From positions 7,104,605 to 7,168,604 of the forward strand of contig OX421507.1 in assembly GCA_949126835.1 (NCBI GenBank): a DNA stretch of 64,000 nucleotides, in the 5' to 3' direction. Origin of the DNA: Anisus vortex. Lineage: Eukaryota; Mollusca; Gastropoda; Planorbidae. A program made the position numbers and the translations under genes. Positions within the stretch are counted from its first letter, which is position 1. Each line of letters begins with the position of its first letter. Below are positions 63,001 through 64,000 of this stretch, one piece after another. A model generated the notes under the pieces. The model saw only the letters and a list, made by a program, of their open reading frames with translations. It searched no databases and was not told the DNA's origin.

Positions 63001-64000
63001 TATTCGAATAAAATTCAACTATTTGAATAAAATTCAACTATTCGAATAAAATTCAAATATTCAGCTATCAAATAAATATTCTGCCCTTTATTTTGTTCTT
63101 TAAATAGACACCCTTCCTTGAGGAAAATATATATGTGCTTGAGGCTGAAGGAATTTCGTATTTTGATGACAATATACATGCCTGGGTCTGAGGGGAGGAA
63201 GGAGGTTGATGGAAATATACGTGACCGGGACTGTAAGGGTTAGGAGTAGAAAGAGAATGAAAGAACCAATAAAAACTCACTGCACTGCTGTGCTGTATGG
63301 CAATGCAGGTAAACATTGCCTGCTGACCTTGCCTCAAGGTCAGCTCTGTGGGCTCTTCAATCCTGACCTTGATTTTAAAATCTGGTCCTTTGAATGGTAA
63401 AACATGTATTTCAGGTGCGGTGAACAAACCCACATCAAAAGAGAATTCACTACTTATTTAAAAAAAAAAAACAACAAAGACTACGAAATTAAATATAAGA
63501 ACTACAATCACAATGTAAGCCTTGAAAAGAGCTGTTAAGAACATTTTTGTTTCAAAGAAATATCTTTAAAAAATAAATTGTCTTTGAACTGGGTCTAGTT
63601 TAATTATTATAGAGCTCATGTTTTTTCCAATAAAATATGGAATATAAAAGCATAATAATTGTTCAACCTTAATGTAACATTGTAGACTGTGTGTATCAAA
63701 ATAGACCTGCCTTATCTACCTTTAGGGGAGATGAATTTCAAACAGTATCACAACTGCTGAATATCCATTCTAGATTAAAAAAATGTATTTACTCTCAACA
63801 TTGAGAACTCCAATTGCTCTGTTGGTACCATCTGGGTTGGTCACCGTACATATGTATCTGCCGGCATCAGAGTATTGGAGATTTGTGATGGTTAGCTCAT
63901 ATGAAGCCCCTCTGACTGCTCGGGCGGGCAGCTGCACTCTGTCTGATCGGCTCCATACAATATTGAATGGTCCCCTTCCGCCGGGTATGCACTGGAAGAT
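20800..64000 (-). CDS. HSPG2: Perlecan (basement-membrane heparan sulfate proteoglycan core protein), 3' half, spliced, 5' end outside the window
   Basis: Thirty-four exons were joined by eye on GT-AG sites with matching phases, giving 5205 coding bases (1734 residues plus stop). Perlecan is a secreted multidomain proteoglycan of basement membranes that links laminin, nidogen, growth factors and cell-surface receptors. The order seen here is one partial and eleven complete Ig domains (Cys, Trp and D-x-G-x-Y-x-C motifs), then LG1, one EGF, LG2, two EGFs and LG3. This corresponds to perlecan domains IV and V (endorepellin). The signal peptide, SEA, LDLRa, laminin IV and glycosaminoglycan attachment regions expected upstream are outside the window. 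LG1 and LG2 share F-D-V-G-S-G-P-A-I-I and LG3 has Y-D-L-G-S-T-P-A-I-I, typical of this family. Agrin is the main alternative, but the long Ig array excludes it. Coding exons are short and widely separated, so the transcript depends on removal of repeat-rich introns up to about 6 kb. Confidence 0.93.
21093..21345 (-). mobile_element. LINE family C fragment carrying a nested element
   Basis: The reverse strand contains CTTTCTTCCCAATTGGCATC, GGGTTGCCTGAACAAACC and a later tail portion. It is interrupted at 21152..21224. Confidence 0.55.
21152..21224. mobile_element. piggyBac-type mini-element, 73 bases
   Basis: Flanked by TTAA on both sides (21148..21151 and 21225..21228), with ends CCCTTACAGTCCCG and CCCTTCCCGTACCG (inverted). 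TTAA duplication with CCC termini is the piggyBac hallmark. The inner sequence matches the left end of the element at 62270. Confidence 0.7.
21929..22032 (-). CDS. HSPG2: Perlecan exon 33: LG3, third part
   Basis: The exon is phase 2 to phase 1. It encodes N-G-V-R-G-Q-L-M-V-D, S-L-S-A-L-N-V-V-G-N-L-F-V-G, the standard LG strand before the Gly-Gly-x-Pro turn. The donor is GTTAGT. The phases fit both neighbours, which confirms an exon not obvious from open frames alone. Confidence 0.91.
22033..23043. other. Perlecan intron (exon 32 to 33)
   Basis: Contains a SINE family 1 copy and AT-rich sequence with short AAACTTTCCCA-type repeats near 22640..22830 and TA runs near 22926..22946. Confidence 0.7.
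22139..22385 (-). mobile_element. tRNA-derived SINE family 1
   Basis: The minus-strand head GGGGCACGGTGGCCC, box-B-like GGGTTCAGATCC, the shared body and CACAATCCCCTAGTATGC are all present. Confidence 0.75.
23044..23127 (-). CDS. HSPG2: Perlecan exon 32: LG3, second part
   Basis: An 84-base phase 2-2 exon encodes Y-D-L-G-S-T-P-A-I-I-R-S and D-H-N-V-T-V-T, with an N-V-T sequon. The usual Trp before the strand is replaced by Y-D-H. It is flanked by a GTAAGT donor and a TTCCAG acceptor. Confidence 0.93.
23187..23402 (-). mobile_element. tRNA-derived SINE family 1
   Basis: The minus-strand head GGGGCGCGGTGGCCAAGCG with a box-B-like GGGTTTGAATCC. The body is shorter than in the other copies. Confidence 0.75.
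24036..24191. mobile_element. piggyBac-type MITE, 156 bases
   Basis: TTAA at 24032..24035 and 24192..24195. The ends CCCTTTAGTAACC and CCCTGTAACC are inverted to each other. It has no coding capacity. Confidence 0.65.
24309..25298. mobile_element. Possible piggyBac-type element, about 990 bases
   Basis: TTAA at 24305..24308 and 25299..25302. The termini CCCCTCACTTCCCAG and CCATTAACTTCGCAG (inverted) agree at most positions. The right part contains three copies of TATAGATCAGTG. A 91-residue frame inside has hydrophobic, AT-driven composition and is not called. Confidence 0.5.
25352..25580 (-). CDS. HSPG2: Perlecan exon 31: LG3, first part
   Basis: The exon is phase 1 to phase 2. It encodes A-S-F-G-G-D-G-Y-L-E-I, L-S-M-V-V-R-T, D-G-L-I-I-W-Q-G-Q and D-F-Y-A-I-A-I-V-D-G-Y-V-E-F. 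In vertebrates a tolloid/BMP1 cleavage site (Asn-Asp) lies just before LG3. The linker here reads C-Q-N-A-L-M-L-R-S and lacks that Asp. Confidence 0.94.
25735..25985 (-). repeat. Dispersed LTR-like repeat, inverted copy
   Basis: The reverse strand carries the words GGGAAAATCCATGTCTAG, ACTTTCTGCACCAAAATCC, AAGTTCAAGCATTAAATTC and ATCAAGTGGCTTGAGTG, shared with copies near 26750, 46840 and 48690. Confidence 0.7.
26690..26940 (+). repeat. Dispersed LTR-like repeat, direct copy
   Basis: Plus-strand copy with AAAATCCATTCTAGCAC, TTTCTGCACCAAAGTC, AAGTTCAAGCATTAAATTC and ATCAAGTGGCTGGAGTG. Confidence 0.7.
27008..27145 (-). CDS. HSPG2: Perlecan exon 30: end of EGF 2 and EGF-like domain 3
   Basis: A 138-base phase 1-1 exon encodes G-R-N-C (last Cys of EGF 2), D-I-C-V-L-Q-S-P-C-L-N-G-G-Q-C, Y-K-C-N-C-P-M-G and G-K-N-C-Q-N. 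The spacing is canonical for EGF. No acidic N-terminal calcium-binding signature is complete. Confidence 0.94.
27146..27872. other. Perlecan intron (exon 29 to 30)
   Basis: Unclassified AT-rich sequence; a C-rich run near 27799..27811 lies close to the upstream exon's donor side. Confidence 0.6.
27873..28044 (-). CDS. HSPG2: Perlecan exon 29: end of LG2 plus most of EGF-like domain 2
   Basis: The exon is phase 0 to phase 1. It encodes L-V-I-G-E-T-P-I-K, I-R-E-C (partner of the LG2 Gly-Cys), then C-A-R-Q-P-C-K-N-N-A-V-C and Y-F-C-N-C-Q-P-G-F-S. The EGF domain is finished by the next exon. Confidence 0.93.
28045..29453. other. Perlecan intron (exon 28 to 29)
   Basis: Contains the tandem array at 28858..29060 and a poly-T run near 28745. 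The words AAGAGCTTTT and TTCACTTGGTCTTTAA near 28375 and 28817 are inverted to each other over a short length, hinting at an inverted-repeat element. Confidence 0.5.
28858..29060. repeat. 34-base tandem repeat, about six copies
   Basis: Units contain CAAATAGTTTATCCCCCAAA and TACTTGGAATTGG. The first three are nearly identical and later ones diverge progressively. Confidence 0.85.
29454..29584 (-). CDS. HSPG2: Perlecan exon 28: LG2, third part
   Basis: The exon is phase 1 to phase 0. It encodes an N-K-T sequon, V-G-L-N-L-K-R-P-L-Y-L-G-G-I-D-P and F-V-G-C-V-G-E. The G-C is the first half of the LG2 disulfide. Confidence 0.94.
29968..30000. repeat. Poly-T homopolymer run
   Basis: An uninterrupted T run of roughly 32 bases; possibly the tail of a decayed retroposed copy in gene orientation. 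Confidence 0.9.
31130..31395 (+). mobile_element. tRNA-derived SINE family 1, plus orientation
   Basis: Box B GGTTCGAATCC at about 31159, then CCAGGACTTGAGGGTGTCCC, GCAAAGTAAAGGCGGCC and GGTGAACGCTGCTTCACC, with a tail of repeated TACTTT. Confidence 0.75.
32337..32399 (-). CDS. HSPG2: Candidate 63-base cassette exon inserting 21 residues into LG2
   Basis: In gene orientation a pyrimidine-rich acceptor ends GTGCCTTAG. An open 63-base stretch follows and ends AGCAGAG at a GTATAC donor. It is phase 1 at both ends, so it can be included or skipped without changing frame. Included, it would place E-Q-V-P-A-S-N-G-Q-V-Y-S and R-L-D-R-G-D-V-S-R between S-V-S and G-S-T-T in LG2. Its base composition is richer in G and C than the surrounding AT-rich intron. 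Symmetric small exons in LG loops are known in agrin, where they alter receptor binding. The splice sites and frame are seen directly; use in transcripts is inferred. Confidence 0.5.
32531..32672 (-). mobile_element. tRNA-derived SINE family 2
   Basis: On the minus strand: head GAGGTCGGCTGGTTCTGTGG, box-B-like GGGTTCTAGCCC, the CTGCAGGAGTTTTGGGCC body and tail hairpin CTTCTATCTAGAAG. Confidence 0.7.
33183..33468. mobile_element. Small inverted-repeat element bounded by CACTGATCTATA
   Basis: CACTGATCTATAAAAAGAATG at the left and TATTTTTATAGATCAGTG at the right form an inverted pair. Flanking 8-mers TGTGAAAC and TGTAAAAT agree at six positions. The left end matches inverted sequence inside the 24309 element. 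Confidence 0.45.
33710..33970. repeat. Degenerate tandem repeat around CACAGCTGGTCGTAA
   Basis: Five to six units of about 45-55 bases containing GACACAGCTATATGAGCCTA and GCACAGCTGGTCGTAAGA. Confidence 0.85.
34540..35030. repeat. Diffuse repeats rich in ACAGTACAATAACAA
   Basis: Words such as GGTACAGTACA, CAATAACAATTAG and TGCCAAATAACA recur with irregular spacing, suggesting an old decayed tandem array. Confidence 0.5.
35890..36006 (-). CDS. HSPG2: Perlecan exon 27: LG2, middle
   Basis: A 117-base phase 1-1 exon encodes P-A-I-I-R-S-R, L-R-A-N-E-W-T-K-V-I-A-D-R and M-L-I-V-N-N-E-E-S-V-S. It is followed by the largest gap between constitutive exons (about 6.3 kb), inside which the candidate cassette lies. 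Confidence 0.94.
36310..36560 (+). mobile_element. RTE-like LINE ORF2 C-terminal fragment
   Basis: The open frame contains P-R-G-K-Q-P-K-S-R-L-R-W-L-G-D-V, D-L-R-Q-I-G-V and W-K-E-V-V-R-Q-A-R-A-L-H-G-L-stop. This is the highly conserved terminal wording of RTE-type endonuclease/reverse-transcriptase proteins. It is 5'-truncated. Confidence 0.75.
36805..37260. mobile_element. Paired inverted-repeat element, copy 2
   Basis: Ends CATAGACTATAATATACATGG and its complement. Flanked on both sides by the identical 7-mer GTTTAGA (36798..36804 and 37261..37267). It is the reverse complement of the 10124 copy along its length. Confidence 0.8.
37513..37734 (-). CDS. HSPG2: Perlecan exon 26: LG2, first part
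   Basis: A 222-base phase 1-1 exon encodes an N-K-T sequon, I-S-I-D-F-F-P-R, D-G-I-I-L-Y-N-A-Q, D-F-I-A-L-V-I-K-N-R-Y-L-E-F-R-F and D-V-G-S. Unlike LG1 and LG3 there is no intron before F-D-V-G-S. Confidence 0.94.
37925..38215 (+). repeat. Intronic duplicate, copy 1
   Basis: Shares in order ATATTTAGTTTTAG, AAAATCTCT-AAAAT, TTAGTTCAAAAGT-like and AAAAGAAA-AGTAC words with the segment at 40505, at roughly 70-75 percent by eye. Confidence 0.6.
39222..39330 (+). mobile_element. LINE family C ORF2 terminal fragment
   Basis: The frame reads L-F-Q-S-G-I-Q-A-W-N-G-L-P-E-Q-T-Q-E-N-Q, the standard end region of a non-LTR ORF2. The hairpin tail is missing. Confidence 0.6.
39670..39910 (-). mobile_element. 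tRNA-derived SINE family 1
   Basis: Full-length-like copy in minus orientation with head GGTGGCGCCGCGTTCGG, body and 3' GGCCACAGAAACAGGGG. Confidence 0.7.
40505..40800 (+). repeat. Intronic duplicate, copy 2
   Basis: Second copy of the segment at 37925; same orientation and same order of shared words. Confidence 0.6.
40855..41046 (-). mobile_element. SINE family 1, head lost
   Basis: Body with GGTTCTGGGTTCAAATCC and the TTTGGTCC 3' end; the box A part is truncated. Confidence 0.65.
41198..41416 (-). CDS. HSPG2: Perlecan exon 25: end of LG1 plus EGF-like domain 1
   Basis: A 219-base phase 1-1 exon. It finishes LG1 (S-L-S-Q-V-Q-V-K-G) and then encodes six cysteines in EGF spacing: C-x5-C-x-N-G-x2-C-x10-C-x-C-x8-C, with G-F-V-G-E-R-C. 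One extra Cys follows in E-Q-R-G-V-C-P-A. The position where LG2 and LG3 have Gly-Cys is Gly-Ser here, so the usual LG disulfide appears absent from LG1. Confidence 0.93.
41417..42484. other. Perlecan intron (exon 24 to 25)
   Basis: Includes a GC-richer stretch at 41940..42115 followed by the CAATAATCTTCAATATAGAA tail shared with the LINE C/SINE 2 families (to about 42220), so probably another SINE. A C-run lies near 41507..41516. Confidence 0.5.
42485..42634 (-). CDS. HSPG2: Perlecan exon 24: LG1, third part
   Basis: A 150-base phase 1-1 exon encodes T-L-L-V-N-D-E, L-E-L-G-A-P-L-Y-L-G-S-V-P and F-S-R-G-L-T. The L-Y-L-G strand and the G-F-x-G-x-x-G turn before the last strands are clear. Confidence 0.94.
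42726..42867 (-). mobile_element. tRNA-derived SINE family 2
   Basis: Head GAGGCTGGCTTGTCCTGAGG in minus orientation, CCCGGGTACTAGCCCTGC, and tail with CTATCTAGAAGGAATG. Confidence 0.65.
42911..43175 (-). mobile_element. tRNA-derived SINE family 1
   Basis: Diverged copy: GGGTTTGAAAC box B remnant, CCCGGGTCTGAAGGGGTGTC, GGCCACAGAAACTGG and GATCAATTCAGTCC. Confidence 0.65.
43341..43438 (-). CDS. HSPG2: Perlecan exon 23: LG1, middle
   Basis: The exon is phase 2 to phase 1. It encodes F-D-V-G-S-G-P-A-I-I, an N-R-S sequon and L-N-K-W-H-T-V-H-L-K-R, the usual core tryptophan strand of LG domains, with a basic run K-R-N-K-R at the end. Confidence 0.94.
43439..43808. other. Perlecan intron (exon 22 to 23)
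   Basis: 370 bases, no recognised element. Confidence 0.6.
43809..44013 (-). CDS. HSPG2: Perlecan exon 22: LG1, first part
   Basis: The exon is phase 1 to phase 2. It encodes N-S-Y-L-E-Y-R-P-L, D-I-L-L-S-F-R-P-E, D-G-L-L-L-Y-N-G-Q and Q-V-P-E-F. These are the first strands of a laminin-G jellyroll. The exon stops one codon before F-D-V-G-S-G, the same place where LG3 is interrupted. Confidence 0.94.
44014..44987. other. Perlecan intron (exon 21 to 22)
   Basis: Unclassified sequence with a G-rich patch near 44081..44160. No element recognised. Confidence 0.5.
44988..45118 (-). CDS. HSPG2: Perlecan exon 21: Ig domain L, C-terminal half (last Ig)
   Basis: The exon is phase 2 to phase 1. It encodes S-D-H-E-V-T-S-D-G-T-L-V-I-P-R-V and D-S-G-R-Y-S-C-Q-A-S-G, ending F-L-F-V-G. 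This is the last Ig domain before the laminin-G region. Confidence 0.92.
45150..45330 (+). mobile_element. LINE family C 3' end with hairpin tail
   Basis: CTTTCTTCCCGAGTGGCGTT, ATGGAATGGGTTACCTGG, AACTTAACATCATTTAAAAC, then GATAATCTTCTTTATAGAAG and an AAGATAAA tail. It sits in the 305-base intron between exons 20 and 21 and takes up more than half of it. Confidence 0.65.
45424..45547 (-). CDS. HSPG2: Perlecan exon 20: Ig domain L, N-terminal half
   Basis: The exon is phase 1 to phase 2. It encodes K-D-V-L-E-Y-R, A-Q-L-R-C-D-A-V-G-L and R-I-T-W-V-K-E-R-G-D-L-P. It is followed by a GTAAGT donor and, on the plus strand, flanked by a polypyrimidine run. Confidence 0.91.
46555..47137 (+). repeat. 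Dispersed LTR-like repeat with insertion and internal duplication
   Basis: Related to the copy at 48485. It includes GTAGAGAGTAGATG-, ATGTAATAAAATG- and ATCAAGTGGCTTAAG-type words. Its centre carries a LINE/SINE hairpin tail with an AAGAT tract, and an approximately 95-base part (46903..47090) is tandemly duplicated. Confidence 0.6.
47570..47805. repeat. 82-base tandem repeat, three copies
   Basis: Units begin CATTTTCCACTTTTCAATAC and contain AAAATACCTGTTTCATTTCA and CATAATCTTTATAAAGTAG. Confidence 0.9.
47864..48043 (-). CDS. HSPG2: Perlecan exon 19: Ig domain K, C-terminal three quarters
   Basis: A 180-base phase 1-1 exon encodes an N-T-T sequon next to V-T-W-S-K, R-V-L-N-I-E-R-A and D-S-G-T-Y-R-C-A-V-T-R-Y-G, and ends V-E-I-R-V-D-I-R at a GTAAGT donor. 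Confidence 0.92.
48485..48900 (+). repeat. Possible solo LTR or related dispersed repeat
   Basis: Begins TGTTATATGTGTTTACATG and ends GTCGAAATGTTACA, so TG...CA ends as in LTRs. There is a poly(A) signal inside (GCAATAAAATTATG near 48620). Three further copies occur in the window. No flanking duplication was identified. Confidence 0.45.
50455..50600 (-). mobile_element. CR1/L2-like LINE fragment
   Basis: Reverse strand reads CCATGGTCGAGCTACACAC, AGAGGACTGCGTT and GCACCTCTGTGGTGGAATGA, closely matching 17000..17150 of the plus-strand LINE. Confidence 0.7.
51421..51495 (-). CDS. HSPG2: Perlecan exon 18: Ig domain K, N-terminal quarter
   Basis: A 75-base phase 1-1 exon encodes N-V-Y-N-G-L-T-Y-T-Y-D-E-G-E-P-L-E-L-E-C, which holds the first Cys only. 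It is the smallest constitutive exon in the set. The Trp and second Cys are 3.4 kb further along, in the next exon. Confidence 0.87.
51496..52164. other. Perlecan intron (exon 17 to 18)
   Basis: Contains a partial SINE family 1 and two G-runs (51724..51736 and 51965..51978). Confidence 0.6.
51792..51953 (-). mobile_element. SINE family 1, partial
   Basis: Head and body in minus orientation (GGGATCGAATCC box B), with the 3' part missing. Confidence 0.65.
52165..52262 (-). CDS. HSPG2: Perlecan exon 17: Ig domain J, C-terminal part
   Basis: The exon is phase 2 to phase 1. It encodes I-Y-N-A-L-P-K-D-S-G-T-Y-V-C-T-A-T-N-E-A-G and E-I-V-L-Q-V-V-V-N, closing domain J. The intron between the two halves is only 148 bases. 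Confidence 0.91.
52411..52576 (-). CDS. HSPG2: Perlecan exon 16: Ig domain J, N-terminal half
   Basis: The exon is phase 1 to phase 2. It encodes V-P-P-Q-I-N-K-V, T-I-V-L-E-C-N-A-Q-G and P-S-I-R-W-E-K, ending in D-G-R-L-T at a weak GTAATT donor. The next exon restores the frame exactly. Confidence 0.9.
52577..54075. other. Perlecan intron (exon 15 to 16)
   Basis: Contains a SINE family 1 copy, a TA run near 53442..53470 and short TTTACCCATTTTTTCCCC repeats near 53585..53660. Confidence 0.6.
52852..53110 (-). mobile_element. tRNA-derived SINE family 1
   Basis: Minus orientation: GGTGGACAATCGTCAGTG, GGGTTCAAATCC, the body and GGATCAATTTGGTC. Confidence 0.75.
54076..54336 (-). CDS. HSPG2: Perlecan exon 15: complete Ig domain I in one exon
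   Basis: A 261-base symmetric phase 1-1 exon of 87 residues encodes P-S-T-V-Q-L-I-S-G-N, L-R-L-Q-C, S-I-E-W-R-K, G-V-L-E-I-R-Q-V and D-A-G-R-Y-K-C-V-A-S-N. With domain H it forms the only pair of intron-free Ig modules in the window. Confidence 0.95.
54453..54743 (-). CDS. HSPG2: Perlecan exon 14: complete Ig domain H in one exon
   Basis: A 291-base symmetric phase 1-1 exon encodes a whole Ig domain of 97 residues: G-H-S-V-Q-L-I-C, V-V-T-W-R-R, G-V-L-Y-I-P-R-I and Y-A-G-E-Y-I-C-S-M. Unlike its neighbours it has no internal intron. The acceptor is TTATTCAG and the donor GTGAGT. Confidence 0.95.
54744..55523. other. Perlecan intron (exon 13 to 14)
   Basis: Contains a tandem duplication of about 75 bases (55362..55490, CTAATGAATAAATATTAAGA units) and an unclassified GC-richer stretch at 55060..55330. 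Confidence 0.5.
55524..55638 (-). CDS. HSPG2: Perlecan exon 13: Ig domain G, C-terminal half
   Basis: The exon is phase 0 to phase 1, from acceptor CATTACAG to donor GTGAGT. It encodes E-E-G-M-A-R-L-V-F, T-D-A-G-Q-Y-I-C-V-A-R-N and the end strand Q-N-V-N-V-I-G. The intron separating it from its other half carries an RTE-like fragment and a 33-base minisatellite. Confidence 0.92.
55900..56285 (+). mobile_element. RTE-like LINE ORF2 C-terminal fragment, frameshifted
   Basis: Frames encode Y-G-C-E-S-W-M-L-N-A-E, R-R-I-Q-A-F-E-N-K-C-Y-R-K-L-L-G-I and, after frame breaks, K-G-R-Q-K-D-N-W and W-T-E-L-P-L. This is the conserved end of endonuclease/reverse-transcriptase proteins. It ends near a run of GATGATGATGAAT. 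Confidence 0.75.
56395..56835. repeat. 33-base minisatellite, about thirteen copies
   Basis: Units read ATATTTCTAATTGTTACTTG followed by TACTATTCATTCT, with many single-base changes. Confidence 0.85.
56929..57083 (-). CDS. HSPG2: Perlecan exon 12: Ig domain G, N-terminal half
   Basis: The exon is phase 1 to phase 0. It encodes K-P-S-I-Q-I-K-P, L-N-I-E-C-V-G-I-G and P-T-V-H-W, followed by the basic stretch R-S-G-Q-R-R-R-S. The basic loop is unusual among these Ig domains and might bind acidic partners; that is inference only. Confidence 0.92.
57146..57395 (-). mobile_element. SINE family 1, head expanded into a minisatellite
   Basis: Minus-orientation body and 3' end are clear. The head region joins directly to the 35-base tandem array. 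Confidence 0.7.
57366..57575. repeat. 35-base minisatellite, six copies, derived from a SINE head
   Basis: Units read GGTATACCAACCAAACGTGC then TACTGCTCAGCTGCT, nearly identical. The first unit overlaps the tRNA-like head of the adjacent SINE. Confidence 0.9.
58023..58086. repeat. CT microsatellite next to a splice donor
   Basis: CTCTCT runs with CTCTAGCT interruptions, ending seven bases short of the exon 11 boundary. Confidence 0.9.
58094..58248 (-). CDS. HSPG2: Perlecan exon 11: Ig domain F, C-terminal half
   Basis: The exon is phase 2 to phase 1. It encodes an N-R-T sequon, E-N-G-V-L-V-F-R-D-L and E-Q-G-E-Y-I-C-T-S-E-N. The donor GTAACT is followed within a few bases by a long GA-rich microsatellite (plus-strand CT repeats up to 58086). 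Confidence 0.92.
58436..58500 (-). mobile_element. LINE family C fragment
   Basis: Reverse strand has GAATTGGTTGCCTGAACAAAC, matching the ORF2 end of other copies. Confidence 0.45.
58525..58648 (-). CDS. HSPG2: Perlecan exon 10: Ig domain F, N-terminal half
   Basis: The exon is phase 1 to phase 2, ending within an Arg codon at a GTGAGA donor. It encodes I-R-D-P-P-L-V-E-L-I-P-E-V, G-E-S-A-M-F-Q-C and T-P-T-V-T-W-T. A LINE 3' fragment in minus orientation sits just downstream, from 58500. Confidence 0.92.
58649..59191. other. Perlecan intron (exon 9 to 10)
   Basis: Contains a SINE family 2 copy on the plus strand; otherwise AT-rich. Confidence 0.6.
58870..59020 (+). mobile_element. tRNA-derived SINE family 2
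   Basis: Head GAGGCTGGCTGGCCCCTGTG, ACTGGACTGTCAACACAATG, box-B-like GGGTTCTGGCCC and TGCAGGAGTTTCGTC; the tail hairpin is decayed. Confidence 0.65.
59192..59309 (-). CDS. HSPG2: Perlecan exon 9: Ig domain E, C-terminal half
   Basis: The exon is phase 0 to phase 1. It encodes V-R-G-E-V-L-R-F and E-D-R-G-R-Y-V-C-T-A-N-N-V-A-G, then A-S-V-I-V-D-I-E at a GTAAGT donor. It completes domain E. Confidence 0.93.
59473..59618 (-). CDS. HSPG2: Perlecan exon 8: Ig domain E, N-terminal half
   Basis: The exon is phase 1 to phase 0, ending in CAG before a GTAAGT donor. It encodes R-I-E-P-E-R-L-T-L, G-T-L-R-C-I-V-T-G-E-P and P-T-V-T-W-M-R. G-S-G-T-S-G contains Ser-Gly pairs but lacks the acidic cluster usual at heparan sulfate sites, so attachment is not claimed. 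Confidence 0.93.
59761..59901 (-). CDS. HSPG2: Perlecan exon 7: Ig domain D, C-terminal half
   Basis: The exon is phase 1 to phase 1. It encodes V-T-Q-A-N-G-V-L-S-F, H-A-G-T-Y-T-C-T-G-S and the final strand S-T-L-T-V-I-G-T-L. It is followed by a GTGAGT donor and completes domain D. Confidence 0.93.
60134..60271 (-). CDS. HSPG2: Perlecan exon 6: Ig domain D, N-terminal half
   Basis: The exon is phase 1 to phase 1. It encodes I-R-V-F-I-R-R, an N-I-T sequon, Q-I-L-C-E-T-D-G and L-F-W-S-R-E-G-G-L-P-P-G. The donor read here is GTCATT, a weak match. Another phase-1 GT (GTGGAC) lies 15 bases upstream and would drop G-L-P-P-G. The longer form is preferred because L-P-P-G-V-T-Q continues naturally into the next exon. 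Confidence 0.87.
60357..60515 (-). CDS. HSPG2: Perlecan exon 5: Ig domain C, C-terminal half
   Basis: The exon is phase 1 to phase 1, from acceptor TGTACAG to donor GTGAGT. It encodes D-E-G-R-L-I-I-E-S-V and R-A-A-Y-F-C-T-A-S-N, closing the Ig fold. The usual Asp-x-Gly before Tyr is D-R-A-A here, so the tyrosine-corner glycine is replaced. Confidence 0.92.
60611..60733 (-). CDS. HSPG2: Perlecan exon 4: Ig domain C, N-terminal half
   Basis: The exon is phase 1 to phase 1. It encodes E-S-P-K-V-V-I-E-P, V-Q-E-G-G-R-V-E-L-W-C (first Cys) and G-T-P-L-P-T-I-R-W (core Trp), then stops at a GTACTC donor. It pairs with the exon at 60357. Confidence 0.93.
60734..61282. other. Perlecan intron (exon 3 to 4)
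   Basis: Mostly occupied by a plus-strand SINE family 1 copy. Confidence 0.65.
60842..61070 (+). mobile_element. tRNA-derived SINE family 1, plus orientation
   Basis: GGGGCATGGTGGGCAGCACG head, the body, GGTGAACGCTGCTTCACC and CATGGATCAATCTGGTCC. Confidence 0.7.
61283..61454 (-). CDS. HSPG2: Perlecan exon 3: Ig domain B, C-terminal half
   Basis: The exon starts in phase 0 after TGTACAG and ends in phase 1 at GTAATA. It encodes L-S-W-S-K-D-E-G, N-G-V-L-Y-I-P-D-L and V-G-S-Y-T-C-T-G, completing the Ig fold begun in the preceding exon. The N-G-V-L and Y-T-C-T-G wording is close to domain D and suggests internal module duplication. Confidence 0.93.
61915..62100. repeat. 57-base tandem repeat, about three copies
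   Basis: Units contain TTTGAATCACTCGCCATGAG and CAGTTCCCTCCCTTAACC. Confidence 0.85.
62270..63239. mobile_element. piggyBac-type non-autonomous element enclosing a satellite array
   Basis: Left end CCCTTCCCGTACCGACCTAC after TTAAA; right end, inverted, CCCTTACAGTCCCGGTCACG next to TTAG (probable decayed TTAA). Both ends match the 73-base element at 21152. The interior is mostly the 19-base tandem array. Confidence 0.65.
62443..63062. repeat. 19-base satellite array, about 33 copies
   Basis: The unit AATAAAATTCAACTATTCG is repeated with strict length conservation. Variation is concentrated in the last two bases (CG, CC, AG, TG). Confidence 0.97.
63281..63387 (-). CDS. HSPG2: Perlecan exon 2: Ig domain B, N-terminal half
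   Basis: The exon begins after a CAAAG acceptor in phase 1 and ends in phase 0 at a perfect GTGAGT donor. It encodes R-P-D-F-K-I-K-V, the run E-L-T-L-R-Q-G-Q-Q typical of the start of Ig modules, and F-T-C-I-A. The matching Trp and second Cys are in the next exon, about 1.8 kb away across an intron that holds a satellite-bearing element. Confidence 0.93.
63388..63792. other. Perlecan intron (exon 1 to 2)
   Basis: 405 bases of AT-rich sequence; no element recognised. Confidence 0.6.
63793..64000 (-). CDS. HSPG2: Perlecan exon 1 of window: Ig domain A, C-terminal part
   Basis: The exon is read from the right edge in frame and ends in phase 1 at a GTAAAT donor. It encodes the back of an Ig domain: F-Q-C (first Cys), V-W-S (core Trp), D-A-G-R-Y-I-C (second Cys), and then a strand ending V-L-N-V-E. 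The front of this domain lies beyond base 64000, possibly in the same exon. Confidence 0.9.

Larger units (their letters stand above)
61455..63280. other. Perlecan intron (exon 2 to 3)
   Basis: Contains a tandem of about 57 bases (61915..62100) and the TTAA element with its internal satellite. Confidence 0.7.

Noticed and set aside
62443..63062. CRISPR-like regular repeats
   Set aside because: There are no unique spacers between units, the unit is 19 bases and head-to-tail, and the context is a eukaryotic intron.
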